NCBI GenBank assembly: GCA_002336475.1
Contig: DDCX01000041.1
Location: forward strand, 61,712-76,347
Length of the DNA: 14,636 bases
Direction: 5' to 3'
Source: Flavobacteriales bacterium UBA1995
Lineage (GTDB): Bacteria > Bacteroidota > Bacteroidia > Flavobacteriales_D > Sanyastnellaceae
Notes under the pieces: model-generated
Database searches by the model: none
What the model saw: the letters and a program-made list of their open reading frames with translations, nothing else
What the model was told of the DNA's origin: nothing
Part shown: positions 7,252 through 14,211 of the stretch, piece by piece
Layout: each line of letters begins with the position of its first letter
Numbering within the stretch: the first letter of the stretch is position 1
Translations under genes and position numbers: made by a program

Positions 7252-8562
7252 TCAACTTTTCATGATTCGGATGGATACAGCCTGGCGTCCACTCAGCAGA
7301 CGCAAGCTGTAGATGCCCGGACGCAAATCACCCAAGTCGGTGAAACGCACAGGAGCTTCCAGCTTGCCCGCAGTCAGTGTAACTGACTTGAGGGGAGCGC
7401 CCTGATGGTCCAACACTTGCAAGAGGGCCCCTTCTTTTACAGCGCCCTTTACTTTAACGCTCAAGGCGTCTCCAAAGGGAATGGGGTAGGCGCTCAAAGC
7501 CAAGGCTACGCGGCCATCGTCTGTGCCCAGCACATCCTCTGCCGTAGCTGTCTCGATACCAGCAGCCATGGCGATGTTAAACGGAACCGTCTGGCCATCG
7601 ATGTACAAGCGGCCAAAGTCGGTGCTGTTGACCCCCTTAGCGAGCATTGCTACACGGCTGCCTTCTGGGCAGTTCACCTTCAAGGCCAGCTGTTGGCCTT
7701 TGCGCACACTGCCTTTGTCAAAAGTGAGCTTGAGTTCACCATCCGTTACGTTTTCACTCGTAAAGGTGCCCTTGGCAATAACATCGCCATTGAAATGGGA
7801 GAGGGAATAGGTGTAGTCAAATTCGGGCTTCACATAAGGCATGGCCAATTTGGCTTCGATCACACGCCCACGCTCGCAGGCATAGAATGTCTGAAGGAAA
7901 GTGCCTCCAACAACATTGAGGACACCATTGGACTCACGCTGTGCGGAATTGCAGTCGCCTGAAACTTGCAGGTCAAGGCCTGAAGCTGTGCGGCTCATGG
8001 CATTGGCTGGAGGGGTGACATTTCCAATGTCAGACTTCCGTCCATCTAAAGCAGCATCCAATTGCGGTGTGCCAGTGCGAACACCTACAGTGAACTTGGC
8101 ATTCTTGGCCAAGTACTCACCTTGGAGGCGTGCCTCTCCGGCAAACATGTCAGCATCGTCCGTTCCTGGAACCACGCAAGAAGCACCGTTCTTGGCGCGG
8201 ATGACCAATGTGAACTGGTCGTTCAACAGGGTAGGGATAGACAAGTTGCCGAGTACGAAGCTCGTACCGTTGTAATTGTCTGCAGTGATGGTCTGCATGG
8301 CCTTGGGCGTATACGTCTCATCCAAGATGGAGACATCGAAGTAGCCGCCATTGAAGTCGGCGCTGGCAATGATCTCCACTGAAGAGATGGTGCCTTTGGC
8401 GCAAGCCCGCAGGTTTTGTGTTAACTGCTGACCGTCAATGTAGATGGCCGTATTGATGTGGTCTTGCTCAACCTTGCACAGGTCATCCTGTGGAGATATT
8501 GCTGAAACCGTTTGAAGAAGGAGGCCACAAAGGCCAAGAAGAAGGGAAAAAGAGCGAATCAT
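7252..8562 (-). CDS. Secreted protein with tandem Cys-containing repeat modules and a T9SS type A sorting domain
   Basis: This 436-residue exported protein starts with a signal peptide (MIRSFSLLLGLCGLLLQTVSA, predicted cleavage near residue 21). Two modules of about 150 residues follow. Module 1 has Cys29, Cys54 and Cys129; module 2 has Cys204, Cys229 and Cys298. In both, the first two cysteines are exactly 25 residues apart, and the second is in an AC-x-x-G context (RACAKG, YACERG). The modules look beta-rich. The C-terminal ~80 residues (from about 355, with YPIPFGDALSV, LGDLRPGIYSLRL and a basic IRIMKS end) match the T9SS type A sorting domain, which directs transport across the outer membrane and is then removed. 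The substrate or role of the modules is not recognised. A 132-bp spacer with two hairpins separates it from the upstream ABC ATPase gene, so it may have its own promoter. Confidence 0.85.
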   Translation of the reverse strand: MIRSFSLLLGLCGLLLQTVSAISPQDDLCKVEQDHINTAIYIDGQQLTQNLRACAKGTISSVEIIASADFNGGYFDVSILDETYTPKAMQTITADNYNGTSFVLGNLSIPTLLNDQFTLVIRAKNGASCVVPGTDDADMFAGEARLQGEYLAKNAKFTVGVRTGTPQLDAALDGRKSDIGNVTPPANAMSRTASGLDLQVSGDCNSAQRESNGVLNVVGGTFLQTFYACERGRVIEAKLAMPYVKPEFDYTYSLSHFNGDVIAKGTFTSENVTDGELKLTFDKGSVRKGQQLALKVNCPEGSRVAMLAKGVNSTDFGRLYIDGQTVPFNIAMAAGIETATAEDVLGTDDGRVALALSAYPIPFGDALSVKVKGAVKEGALLQVLDHQGAPLKSVTLTAGKLEAPVRFTDLGDLRPGIYSLRLLSGRQAVSIRIMKS

Positions 8563-8612
8563 ATTGAATGGGTTTAATGTGGATTCAGGCTCCTTTACGG
8601 GGGGCTCTTCAA

Positions 8613-8633
8613 TTCGGTTTCAATTCAACCGAA
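8613..8633. repeat. Inverted repeat in the leader of the T9SS-protein gene
   Basis: TTCGGTT-tcaattc-AACCGAA has perfect 7-base arms and a 7-base loop, 50 bases upstream of the start codon at 8562. On the minus strand it is preceded, not followed, by T residues, so it does not look like a terminator for the upstream gene. It could be an operator or a 5'-leader hairpin. Confidence 0.45.
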
Positions 8634-8681
8634 AAAATCAAAGGAAAAGAAAGTAAGACACTGTAATACAGAGACTTAAAT

Positions 8682-8699
8682 CCTAAACGATTGTTTAGG
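8682..8699 (-). terminator. Hairpin at the end of the ABC ATPase gene, possible weak terminator
   Basis: CCTAAAC-N4-GTTTAGG gives a 7-bp stem with a 4-base loop. It includes the TAA stop (8695-8697) of the ABC ATPase. On the minus strand it is followed by ATTTAAG, a poor T-run. It may end or attenuate the lpx operon transcript. Confidence 0.4.
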
Positions 8700-9327
8700 G
8701 TTGTGGGAATTCCCAAACTGAATCCGCTGCCGGATACTCTTTAGGGTCGTGGTTAGAGGCCACGACAAGCGTTCGTCCGAGCCGCCAATCGGCCACCAAT
8801 GTTTGGTACCAGGACTTTCCAGCTCGGTCCAGATGGGAAGTGGGTTCATCCAAGAACAAGGCGCTGGCATCTGTTGAGAATGCCAATGCCAATGCCAACC
8901 GTTGTCGCATACCAGAGCTCAAGTCGCGGACGCGGACGTTGCCTTTTCCGCTGAGCAGTGCCAGTTCTAAAACCTGTTGGCCGGATGTACCTGGAATGGG
9001 CTGTCGGAGGCTCTGGTGCAATGAGATGTGCTCGGCAACATCTAAATCCGCGATCAAACCCTGATCGGGTGCACAGTATGCCATGCAGGTGGGGACATCC
9101 ATAGCGGTGAGGGTTTTCCCTCCGCAGTTCCAAGAGAGTTCGCCTTCGCTGGGCCTGTCAAATGCGCACATGAGCCTCAAGAGGCTCGATTTACCGCTGC
9201 CATTGGCTCCCAGTATCGCCAAGGTGCTGCCTGCAGTGACCTGCAAGTCGACCTGACGCAAGATCCACTGCCTGCCATGTCGCTTCCCGACCTGACGCAG
9301 AGTGATGCCCAGTGGGAGCACTTGCAT
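8695..9327 (-). CDS. ABC transporter ATP-binding protein, CcmA-like, translationally coupled to lpxA
   Basis: This 210-residue single ABC ATPase domain contains Walker A GANGSGKSS (40-48), a Q-loop region CAPDQGL (85-91; glutamine at 89, slightly offset from the usual place), signature LSSGMRQRLALALA (136-149), Walker B ALFLDEPTSHLD (156-167) and an H-loop His193 in ASNHDP. Length and the SSGM signature resemble CcmA (haem exporter ATPase) and related Bacteroidota ATPases of unknown substrate. Its ATG shares one base with the lpxA stop (TGATG), so it is expressed as part of the lipid A operon. No permease gene lies next to it in the window. It may energise a lipid-related or unrelated transporter encoded elsewhere. 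The ATPase assignment is firm; the CcmA label is only a resemblance. Confidence 0.88.
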   Translation of the reverse strand: MQVLPLGITLRQVGKRHGRQWILRQVDLQVTAGSTLAILGANGSGKSSLLRLMCAFDRPSEGELSWNCGGKTLTAMDVPTCMAYCAPDQGLIADLDVAEHISLHQSLRQPIPGTSGQQVLELALLSGKGNVRVRDLSSGMRQRLALALAFSTDASALFLDEPTSHLDRAGKSWYQTLVADWRLGRTLVVASNHDPKEYPAADSVWEFPQP

Positions 9328-10127
9328 CAGAAGGGTCCGCGAACGATGCCCTTGTCCGAGGCACGGATAAATTCCAAAATGGTCTCTTTGGCGTCGCTAA
9401 CCGGCAATTCCAGTTCGGCCACCTTGAGTGCCTGCGACATGTTTCCTCCGGTCACATACAGGGTTCGGTAAATGTCTTCTACTGCGCGCACAAATTCATC
9501 GGGAAAGCCCCTCCGTCTTAGACCAATGGCATTGACTCCGATGTAACTCAACGGCTCTCGGGCGACTTTGACGAAAGGGGGAACGTTTTTGCGCACCAGT
9601 GACCCTCCCGCAACAAATGCGTGTTGTCCGATGCGAACAAACTGTTGCACAGCCACAACGCCTTCTATAATGACCCAGTCCTCCACGGTCACGTGGCCTG
9701 CGATGTTGGCGTTGTTGGCCAAGACACAGTGGTCTCCTACCACAGCATCGTGGGCCACATGGGTGTAGGCCATGAGCAAGCAGTGTGACCCCACTCTTGT
9801 GGTCATGCGGTCGGTCGTGCCCCTGTTGATGGTGCAGCACTCGCGAATGGTGGTGTGATCGCCGATCACCACAGTGGTGTTTTCACCAGCGTATTTCAAG
9901 TCCTGGGGGACACCGCCGATGACAGCACCGGGAAAGATCCGGCAATGGGCCCCGATGCGCGAGCCGCTCAATATGGTGGCGTTGGGTCCAATCCAGGTTT
10001 CGGATCCGATGTGCGCATTGGCTTCAATGGTCGCAAAAGGACCAACGGTTACTCCTTCTCCAATGGTCGCATCAGGATGAACAGATGCCATCGGAGAGAT
10101 CATCGGCGCTGTTTCTGCTTGATTCAT
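9327..10127 (-). CDS. lpxA: UDP-N-acetylglucosamine O-acyltransferase
   Basis: This 266-residue cytosolic left-handed beta-helix enzyme performs the first step of lipid A synthesis, transferring a 3-hydroxyacyl chain from acyl-ACP to the 3-OH of UDP-GlcNAc. Hexapeptide repeats fill residues about 15-190, and a helical C-terminal domain follows (GLRRRGFPDEFVRAVEDIYR). The catalytic base is His126 in YTHVAHDAVVGDHC (E. coli His125). Gly174 aligns with E. coli Gly173 in the acyl-length pocket, whereas E. coli His160 is Gln here (VQQFVRIG). The true chain preference cannot be read reliably. The ATG at 10127 overlaps the lpxC-fabZ stop (ATGA, 4 bases), which supports this start; Met9 (MISPMASVHP) is an alternative resembling many homologues. 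The next gene overlaps its stop by one base. Confidence 0.97.
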   Translation of the reverse strand: MNQAETAPMISPMASVHPDATIGEGVTVGPFATIEANAHIGSETWIGPNATILSGSRIGAHCRIFPGAVIGGVPQDLKYAGENTTVVIGDHTTIRECCTINRGTTDRMTTRVGSHCLLMAYTHVAHDAVVGDHCVLANNANIAGHVTVEDWVIIEGVVAVQQFVRIGQHAFVAGGSLVRKNVPPFVKVAREPLSYIGVNAIGLRRRGFPDEFVRAVEDIYRTLYVTGGNMSQALKVAELELPVSDAKETILEFIRASDKGIVRGPF

Positions 10128-11572
10128 GCTTCAGAAGATGATGGGACCCGGTCCCTGATGATTTGAGCAAGCATCTCCGCTTCTGAGACCAGTTTGTCTC
10201 CGACATAAGCCCGTCCCGTCATGTGCACCAGACCCCGGCGGATGGGACTGGCCAATTGTAACTTAAAAAGGATGGTGTCGCCAGGGATGACCTTTTGCTT
10301 GAACCGGACATTGTCAATTTTCATGAAGTAGGTCGACCAGTTTTCGGGGTCTTCCACACCGCTCAACGCAAATATCCCCCCCACTTGCGCCATAGCTTCT
10401 ATCTGAAGCACGCCGGGCATTACGGGGTTTCCAGGAAAGTGCCCTTGAAAAAAGGGCTCATTCATGGTGACGTTCTTGAGACCGATGATGCTGTCATCTT
10501 GGCGCTCGATGATTTTATCGACCAGCAGAAAAGGGTAGCGGTGGGGGAGCAGGTTCTCAATGTCCTGGATGTCCATCACAGGTTCTGCCTTTGGGTCATA
10601 ACGGGGAATGCCCGCTTCGGCATTTTTCTTGCGCTTCAGCAGTTGAGCAAAGGCGATGTTCCCAGCATGGCCTGGCCGAGCGGCCAGAATGTGCCCTTCG
10701 ATAAAGAAGCCCGTTAGGGCAAGGTCTCCCACGATGTCCAACAACTTGTGGCGCGCGGGCTCGTTTTCGAATTGCAAGGTGGTGTTGTTGAGGACCCCGA
10801 TTTTGCCGGGCTCAACTTTGAGGCTGTCTTTGCCAGACAAAGCTGCGACCTCATCGAGTTCTGCTTGGCTGTATTCCTTTTCTGCCAAAACAATGGCATT
10901 GTCAAGGTCGCCACCTTTGATCAGGCCCTGTTGCAAGAGTGACTTCACTTCTTTCAGGAAGACAAAAGTCCGGCACCGGCTGATCTCACGAACAAACTGG
11001 CCCATGTGGTACATGGTGGCGTGCTGTGTGCCCAATATGGGGCTGTGGTAATCCACCATCACCGTGGCCCTGAATTCTTGGTTGACTGGCGGAACTGCGA
11101 GCATTTCAACCCCTTTTCCGTCATGGTAAGTGACCGATTCGGTCAGCCTGAGGATGTGTCGGTCCGCTTCCAGATCCACAGCGCCGACTTCTTCGATGTG
11201 CGCCACAAAGGGCCAGCTGCTGCCATCCATAATGGGCACTTCAGGGCCGGTCATCTCGATCAGTGCATTGTCGATGCCACTCCCGTACAAGGCCGCCAAC
11301 AGGTGCTCTGTGGTATAGATGCGGACACCGCCTTTTTCAAGGGTGGTTCCCCGTCGGGTCTCGACCACAAGGTCACAATTCGCAGGGACCAAAGGCTCTC
11401 CCTCTATGTCCATTCTTTGGAACACATAACCGTGGTCCGCAGGTGCAGGCTTCACCGTCAATTTTGTGCTTTGCCCTGTATGGAGGCCGATGCCCTCCAG
11501 GCTAAAAGCGCTGGCCAAAGTCCTTTGTTGGACTGGGGCGGCAATGGGTGCGGGTGAATTCTCCTTCTTCAT
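10124..11572 (-). CDS. lpxC-fabZ: Bifunctional UDP-3-O-acyl-GlcNAc deacetylase / 3-hydroxyacyl-ACP dehydratase
   Basis: This 482-residue fusion is the form typical of Bacteroidota. Residues about 15-310 are LpxC, the zinc deacetylase of the committed lipid A step. Zinc ligands are His90 (TTEHLLAAL), His275 and Asp279 (ARHKLLDIVGD); Glu89 and His302 (RPGHAGN) are catalytic. A charged linker (about 311-333) leads to FabZ (334-482), the fatty acid synthesis dehydratase, with His378 in GHFPGNPVMPG and Glu392 in LQIEAMAQ. Both active sites look intact. Lipid A synthesis and fatty acid elongation draw on the same 3-hydroxyacyl-ACP pool, which gives the fusion a plausible logic. I start it at the ATG at 11572 (MKKENSPAPIA); the frame can extend to a TTG at 11590 with no added homology. 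lpxD ends 26 bp upstream. Confidence 0.97.
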   Translation of the reverse strand: MKKENSPAPIAAPVQQRTLASAFSLEGIGLHTGQSTKLTVKPAPADHGYVFQRMDIEGEPLVPANCDLVVETRRGTTLEKGGVRIYTTEHLLAALYGSGIDNALIEMTGPEVPIMDGSSWPFVAHIEEVGAVDLEADRHILRLTESVTYHDGKGVEMLAVPPVNQEFRATVMVDYHSPILGTQHATMYHMGQFVREISRCRTFVFLKEVKSLLQQGLIKGGDLDNAIVLAEKEYSQAELDEVAALSGKDSLKVEPGKIGVLNNTTLQFENEPARHKLLDIVGDLALTGFFIEGHILAARPGHAGNIAFAQLLKRKKNAEAGIPRYDPKAEPVMDIQDIENLLPHRYPFLLVDKIIERQDDSIIGLKNVTMNEPFFQGHFPGNPVMPGVLQIEAMAQVGGIFALSGVEDPENWSTYFMKIDNVRFKQKVIPGDTILFKLQLASPIRRGLVHMTGRAYVGDKLVSEAEMLAQIIRDRVPSSSEA

Positions 11573-11598
11573 GGTGTCGACGAATTTCAAAGGCGGTT

Positions 11599-12642
11599 TC
11601 AGGAGCCAGTCTTTGCTGAGTCTGGTCCCTTCCCGTGGCGGGTAAATTCCTTTGCGAGTTTGCGAATGGCAAGCTGCATGTGTTGGTGCTTCCGAATGGG
11701 CTGTGCCGGATTGCCTTGCAGGACCTGATGGGGGTCGGTGATGCTCGCTGTAATGCCGCTTTTGGCGGCGACTTTGGTGCCGTCCGCGATTTTGATGTGG
11801 CCATTGATGCCCACTTGCCCTCCAATCATGCAGTGCGCTCCAATTTCGGTAGACCCAGCGATTCCAGTCTGGGCGGCAATCACAGTGTGCTTACCGATGC
11901 GGACGTTGTGGGCCACCTGAATGAGGTTGTCCAGCTTTACGCCTTCATCTAAAATGGTGGACCCCAAGGTTGCCCGGTCAATGGTGGTGCCCGCACCTAT
12001 TTCGCACCCGGCAGCGATGGTCACATTGCCCAACTGGGGGATTTTTTCGAACCCAGAGTCGGTAGGGGCAAATCCAAATCCATCTGCACCAATGGTGGCC
12101 CCGGTCTGTAGGATGCATTTGTCACCCACAGTGCACTTGTTGCCAATAACACTGTGCACACCCAGAAGGACTTCTGCCCCGACTGTGCAATGGTCTCCTA
12201 CAATACTACCGGTCATCATTTTGGTCCCGTTGCCGACTTTGCTGTGGGCGCCGACATAACAATGGGCCCCTATGATGACGCCATCTCCAATTTCGGCAGA
12301 GTCTTCTACCACGGCTGAGGAATGGACTTGTGTCGGTCCCGGTCGCTCTCCTGCACTTGTACCGTAAGCTTGCATCAGCTTCGCCATGGCCGCATAGGGA
12401 TCTTCCACGCGGATCAGGCAGGTGCCAGGCTGCATTGGGGCGGAAGGCACAAATTCTTTGGAAACCAAAACTGCACTCGCACCCGTGGTATACAAGTGTC
12501 CTTCGTAGGCCAGGTTGGCCAAGAAAGTCAAGTCACCTTTTGCGGCGTCCTCAATTCCAGCAAATCCTGAGAGTGACTGGTTGGGGACGTCGTCCAATTG
12601 GCCGTCGAGTAAGTTGGCAACGTCGAGGGTGGTTACCTCCAT
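11599..12642 (-). CDS. lpxD: UDP-3-O-acylglucosamine N-acyltransferase
   Basis: This 347-residue cytosolic trimeric enzyme adds the second 3-hydroxyacyl chain, at the 2-amino group, giving UDP-2,3-diacylglucosamine. An N-terminal uridine-binding domain (1-100) is followed by a long left-handed beta-helix of hexapeptide repeats (about 105-300, for example [20 protein letters not shown]). The catalytic His is His245 in [13 protein letters not shown] (E. coli His239). The C-terminal helix (316-335) resembles the ACP-binding tail. The start ATG at 12642 lies four bases from a -7-like box, and the protein start [12 protein letters not shown] fits homologues. It is the first gene of the lpxD-lpxC/fabZ-lpxA-ATPase block; aroB ends 62 bp upstream. 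Confidence 0.97.
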   Translation of the reverse strand: MEVTTLDVANLLDGQLDDVPNQSLSGFAGIEDAAKGDLTFLANLAYEGHLYTTGASAVLVSKEFVPSAPMQPGTCLIRVEDPYAAMAKLMQAYGTSAGERPGPTQVHSSAVVEDSAEIGDGVIIGAHCYVGAHSKVGNGTKMMTGSIVGDHCTVGAEVLLGVHSVIGNKCTVGDKCILQTGATIGADGFGFAPTDSGFEKIPQLGNVTIAAGCEIGAGTTIDRATLGSTILDEGVKLDNLIQVAHNVRIGKHTVIAAQTGIAGSTEIGAHCMIGGQVGINGHIKIADGTKVAAKSGITASITDPHQVLQGNPAQPIRKHQHMQLAIRKLAKEFTRHGKGPDSAKTGS

Positions 12643-12646
12643 GGTG

Positions 12647-12675
12647 CGAAATTAAGGCGCAGAGCCGCGCCACAA
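12647..12675 (-). promoter_or_regulatory. Promoter of the lpxD-lpxC/fabZ-lpxA operon
   Basis: On the minus strand TTG (12675-12673), an 18-base spacer and TAATTTCG (12654-12647) match the flavobacterial TTG-N17-23-TAnnTTTG promoter with a single mismatch in the -7 box. The box ends four bases before the lpxD ATG, so the mRNA would have almost no leader. The 62-bp gap to aroB leaves no better site. Confidence 0.55.
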
Positions 12676-12704
12676 TAGAAGAGGTTTAGGGTCAGACAGT
12701 GAAA

Positions 12705-13778
12705 TCAATCCTCGGGCAGTCCTGCGAGGGCCTGCTCAAAGTCTGCAAGGGTCACATTTACATCGACTCTGGGACAACCGAGACCATTGAGGAGCACCAC
12801 ATTCACCTGCTCTCCGAGGTTTTTCTTGTCGCTGCGCATGAATTCCCACAGAACTTCGGCGTCGGGAACCGCGCAAGGCAACGGAATGAGCGTGGCCAAT
12901 GAACGAGAAATCCCATCAAAGTCCCCGGGCTTTACCTGAGGACAATCGGAGCTGAATTCACTCATCTTCAAGGCCAAGCGCATTCCCCACGCCACGGCCT
13001 CACCGTGCTTGACCTCCAACGATTGCGCCATCGCCCAAGACTCAAGAGCATGGCCTGATGTGTGCCCAAAATTGAGGGTTTTCCGGGTGCCCTTGGTTTC
13101 TAGCGCGTCCTGATCAACGATGTTTGACTTGATAGAGATTGAGCGAAGTATAGCCGCTTCAAACGCCTCCGCATTGGCGCTTTCGAGGGTTTTCTCCCAA
13201 GGGAGCTCTTTGGCATCCTCTGACGCGAGCAATGTGTGCTTGATGTGTTCGGCCCATCCGTTGGCCATTTCTCGTGCATCGAGCGTATCGAGAAAGTCGG
13301 TGTGGATGCTCACTCCTTCGGGTTTGGCAAACGTACCAATCCTGTTTTTTAAGCCTCGAAAATTGATGCCCGTTTTTCCACCTATTGAGGCATCGACCAT
13401 GGAGAGCAGGGTTGTGGGAATCAACCAGAAACGAACCCCTCTCAAGTACGTGCTGCTTGCAAACGCTGTCAGGTCAGATATCGTACCGCCGCCCAGCGCT
13501 ATAACGAGGCCATGTCGGTCCATACCCATCCCTTCAAAACTGTCCCAAAGCGCATGTGCATGCTCCAGGGATTTGATCTTTTCGCCATGTTGTCCCAACC
13601 GTAAAAACTGGGTACCGGGAGGCAAATGTGGATTCAATGCGGAGAGGCACCATTTTTCCGTCATAGGGTCTGTTACTACAGCTACAGACGTAGGGGAATT
13701 GTCGCCCAACCATTGTCTCAATGATGCGAACAGAGGGTCAACGTGAATGTCGGAGGTGGGTGCCAATGCAGCCTTCAT
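12705..13778 (-). CDS. aroB: 3-dehydroquinate synthase
   Basis: This 357-residue cytosolic metalloenzyme converts DAHP to 3-dehydroquinate, the second step of the shikimate pathway, using NAD+ and a divalent metal. Recognisable blocks are ALGGGTISDLTAFASSTYLRG (94-114, split motif), LIPTTLLSMVDASIGGKTGIN (119-139) and KNRIGTF (144-150). Metal ligands are Glu177 (WAEHIKH), His239 (NFGHTSGHALES) and His258 (KHGEAVAWGM). The usual GGGxxGDLxGF motif is GGGTISDLTAF here, with Ser and Ala replacing two glycines. The ATG at 13778 gives the normal family length; the frame stays open upstream through the tRNA gene, which is not coding. It follows tRNA-Phe and its hairpin, and precedes the lpx operon by 62 bp on the same strand. 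Confidence 0.96.
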   Translation of the reverse strand: MKAALAPTSDIHVDPLFASLRQWLGDNSPTSVAVVTDPMTEKWCLSALNPHLPPGTQFLRLGQHGEKIKSLEHAHALWDSFEGMGMDRHGLVIALGGGTISDLTAFASSTYLRGVRFWLIPTTLLSMVDASIGGKTGINFRGLKNRIGTFAKPEGVSIHTDFLDTLDAREMANGWAEHIKHTLLASEDAKELPWEKTLESANAEAFEAAILRSISIKSNIVDQDALETKGTRKTLNFGHTSGHALESWAMAQSLEVKHGEAVAWGMRLALKMSEFSSDCPQVKPGDFDGISRSLATLIPLPCAVPDAEVLWEFMRSDKKNLGEQVNVVLLNGLGCPRVDVNVTLADFEQALAGLPED

Positions 13779-13800
13779 TTTGGAAAGGTCAGAAATGAAA

Positions 13801-13828
13801 CAAGCGGACCGCAGTCCGCTTGTTTTTG
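13801..13828. terminator. Hairpin terminator between tRNA-Phe and aroB
   Basis: CAAGCGGAC-CGCA-GTCCGCTTG is a perfect 9-bp stem with a 4-base loop. On the plus strand it is followed by TTTTT; on the minus strand (the direction of the tRNA) by TTTCATTT, a weaker run. It lies 4 bases beyond the tRNA 3' end and 22 bp before the aroB ATG, so it probably ends or trims the tRNA transcript. Confidence 0.75.
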
Positions 13829-13831
13829 GTG

Positions 13832-13904
13832 TGGTACCACCTGGATTCGAACCAGGGACACATGGATTTTCAATCCATTGCTCTACCACCTGAGCTATGG
13901 TACC
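13832..13904 (-). tRNA. tRNA-Phe (anticodon GAA)
   Basis: A 73-nt cloverleaf: acceptor GGTACCA/TGGTACC, D-arm AGCTCAGGTGGTAGAGC, anticodon arm ATGGATTGAAAATCCAT with GAA in the loop, and T-arm CCTGGTTCGAATCCAGG, discriminator A. CCA is not encoded directly after the discriminator (the genome reads CACCA), so it is added post-transcriptionally. Confidence 0.97.
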
Positions 13905-13914
13905 AAAGGGGGCG

Positions 13915-13922
13915 CAAATGTA
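13915..13922 (-). promoter_or_regulatory. -7 box of tRNA-Phe
   Basis: TACATTTG on the minus strand matches TAnnTTTG exactly and ends 10 bases before the mature 5' end of tRNA-Phe. A clear TTG -33 element was not found at the usual distance. Confidence 0.6.
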
Positions 13923-14059
13923 GCAAAATTTCTTTCCTGCCTGCGCCTTTCGGTTCAGCAGAATTGGCGGGCTTTCAATCGACTCGAGATGATTGATGAT
14001 AATTCACAGACACAGACCGTATAATTCTATATGAACGGACTTTGATAAAAATAAAAATC

Positions 14060-14090
14060 GACGAAATGACAGAAAACATAGACGAAATGA
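14060..14090. repeat. Pair of 10-bp direct repeats
   Basis: GACGAAATGA occurs at 14060-14069 and again at 14081-14090, 21 bp apart start to start, i.e. about two helical turns. It lies in the AT-rich spacer upstream of the secreted protein gene and could be a pair of regulator half-sites on one DNA face. Confidence 0.6.
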
Positions 14091-14136
14091 AGATTCTTGG
14101 TGGGGGTTGAGATTGCGATTTTGTTAGCGGGGTCGA

Positions 14137-14163
14137 TTGTTGAATTGATCCCTACTAAATTCG
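14137..14163 (+). promoter_or_regulatory. Possible promoter of the downstream secreted protein gene
   Basis: TTG (14137-14139), a 16-base spacer and TAAATTCG (14156-14163) resemble TTG-N17-23-TAnnTTTG, with the same TTCG variant of the -7 box seen before lpxD. It would leave a leader of about 45 nt before the ATG at 14212. Weak support. Confidence 0.3.
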
Positions 14164-14211
14164 GATATCTCTTCGGAGAATATTAACCGCGCTTAACCAA
14201 AATTGCTTGAC

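Larger units (their letters stand above)
13905..14211. other. Gene-free intergenic region between tRNA-Phe and the secreted protein gene
   Basis: This spacer of about 307 bp has no convincing reading frame on either strand. Its left end carries the tRNA promoter. The middle (about 13990-14095) is much more AT-rich than the surroundings and contains a pair of direct repeats. The right end probably holds the promoter of the downstream gene. No RNA gene was recognised. Confidence 0.7.

Noticed and set aside
8880..8900. Short tandem-looking stretch of tgccaa units
   Set aside because: About three imperfect 6-base units inside the ABC ATPase gene, encoding part of its LALALAF segment after the signature motif; explained by coding.
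11006..11557. A 183-codon open frame on the plus strand opposite lpxC-fabZ
   Set aside because: Fully inside a firmly identified gene on the other strand, with no protein-like features.
13779..13889. An N-terminal extension of aroB into the tRNA gene
   Set aside because: The extension translates tRNA and terminator sequence; the ATG at 13778 gives the normal length.
13743..14024. A 93-codon plus-strand frame crossing the tRNA and terminator
   Set aside because: It runs through tRNA-Phe and the hairpin, starts inside aroB and has no recognisable domain.
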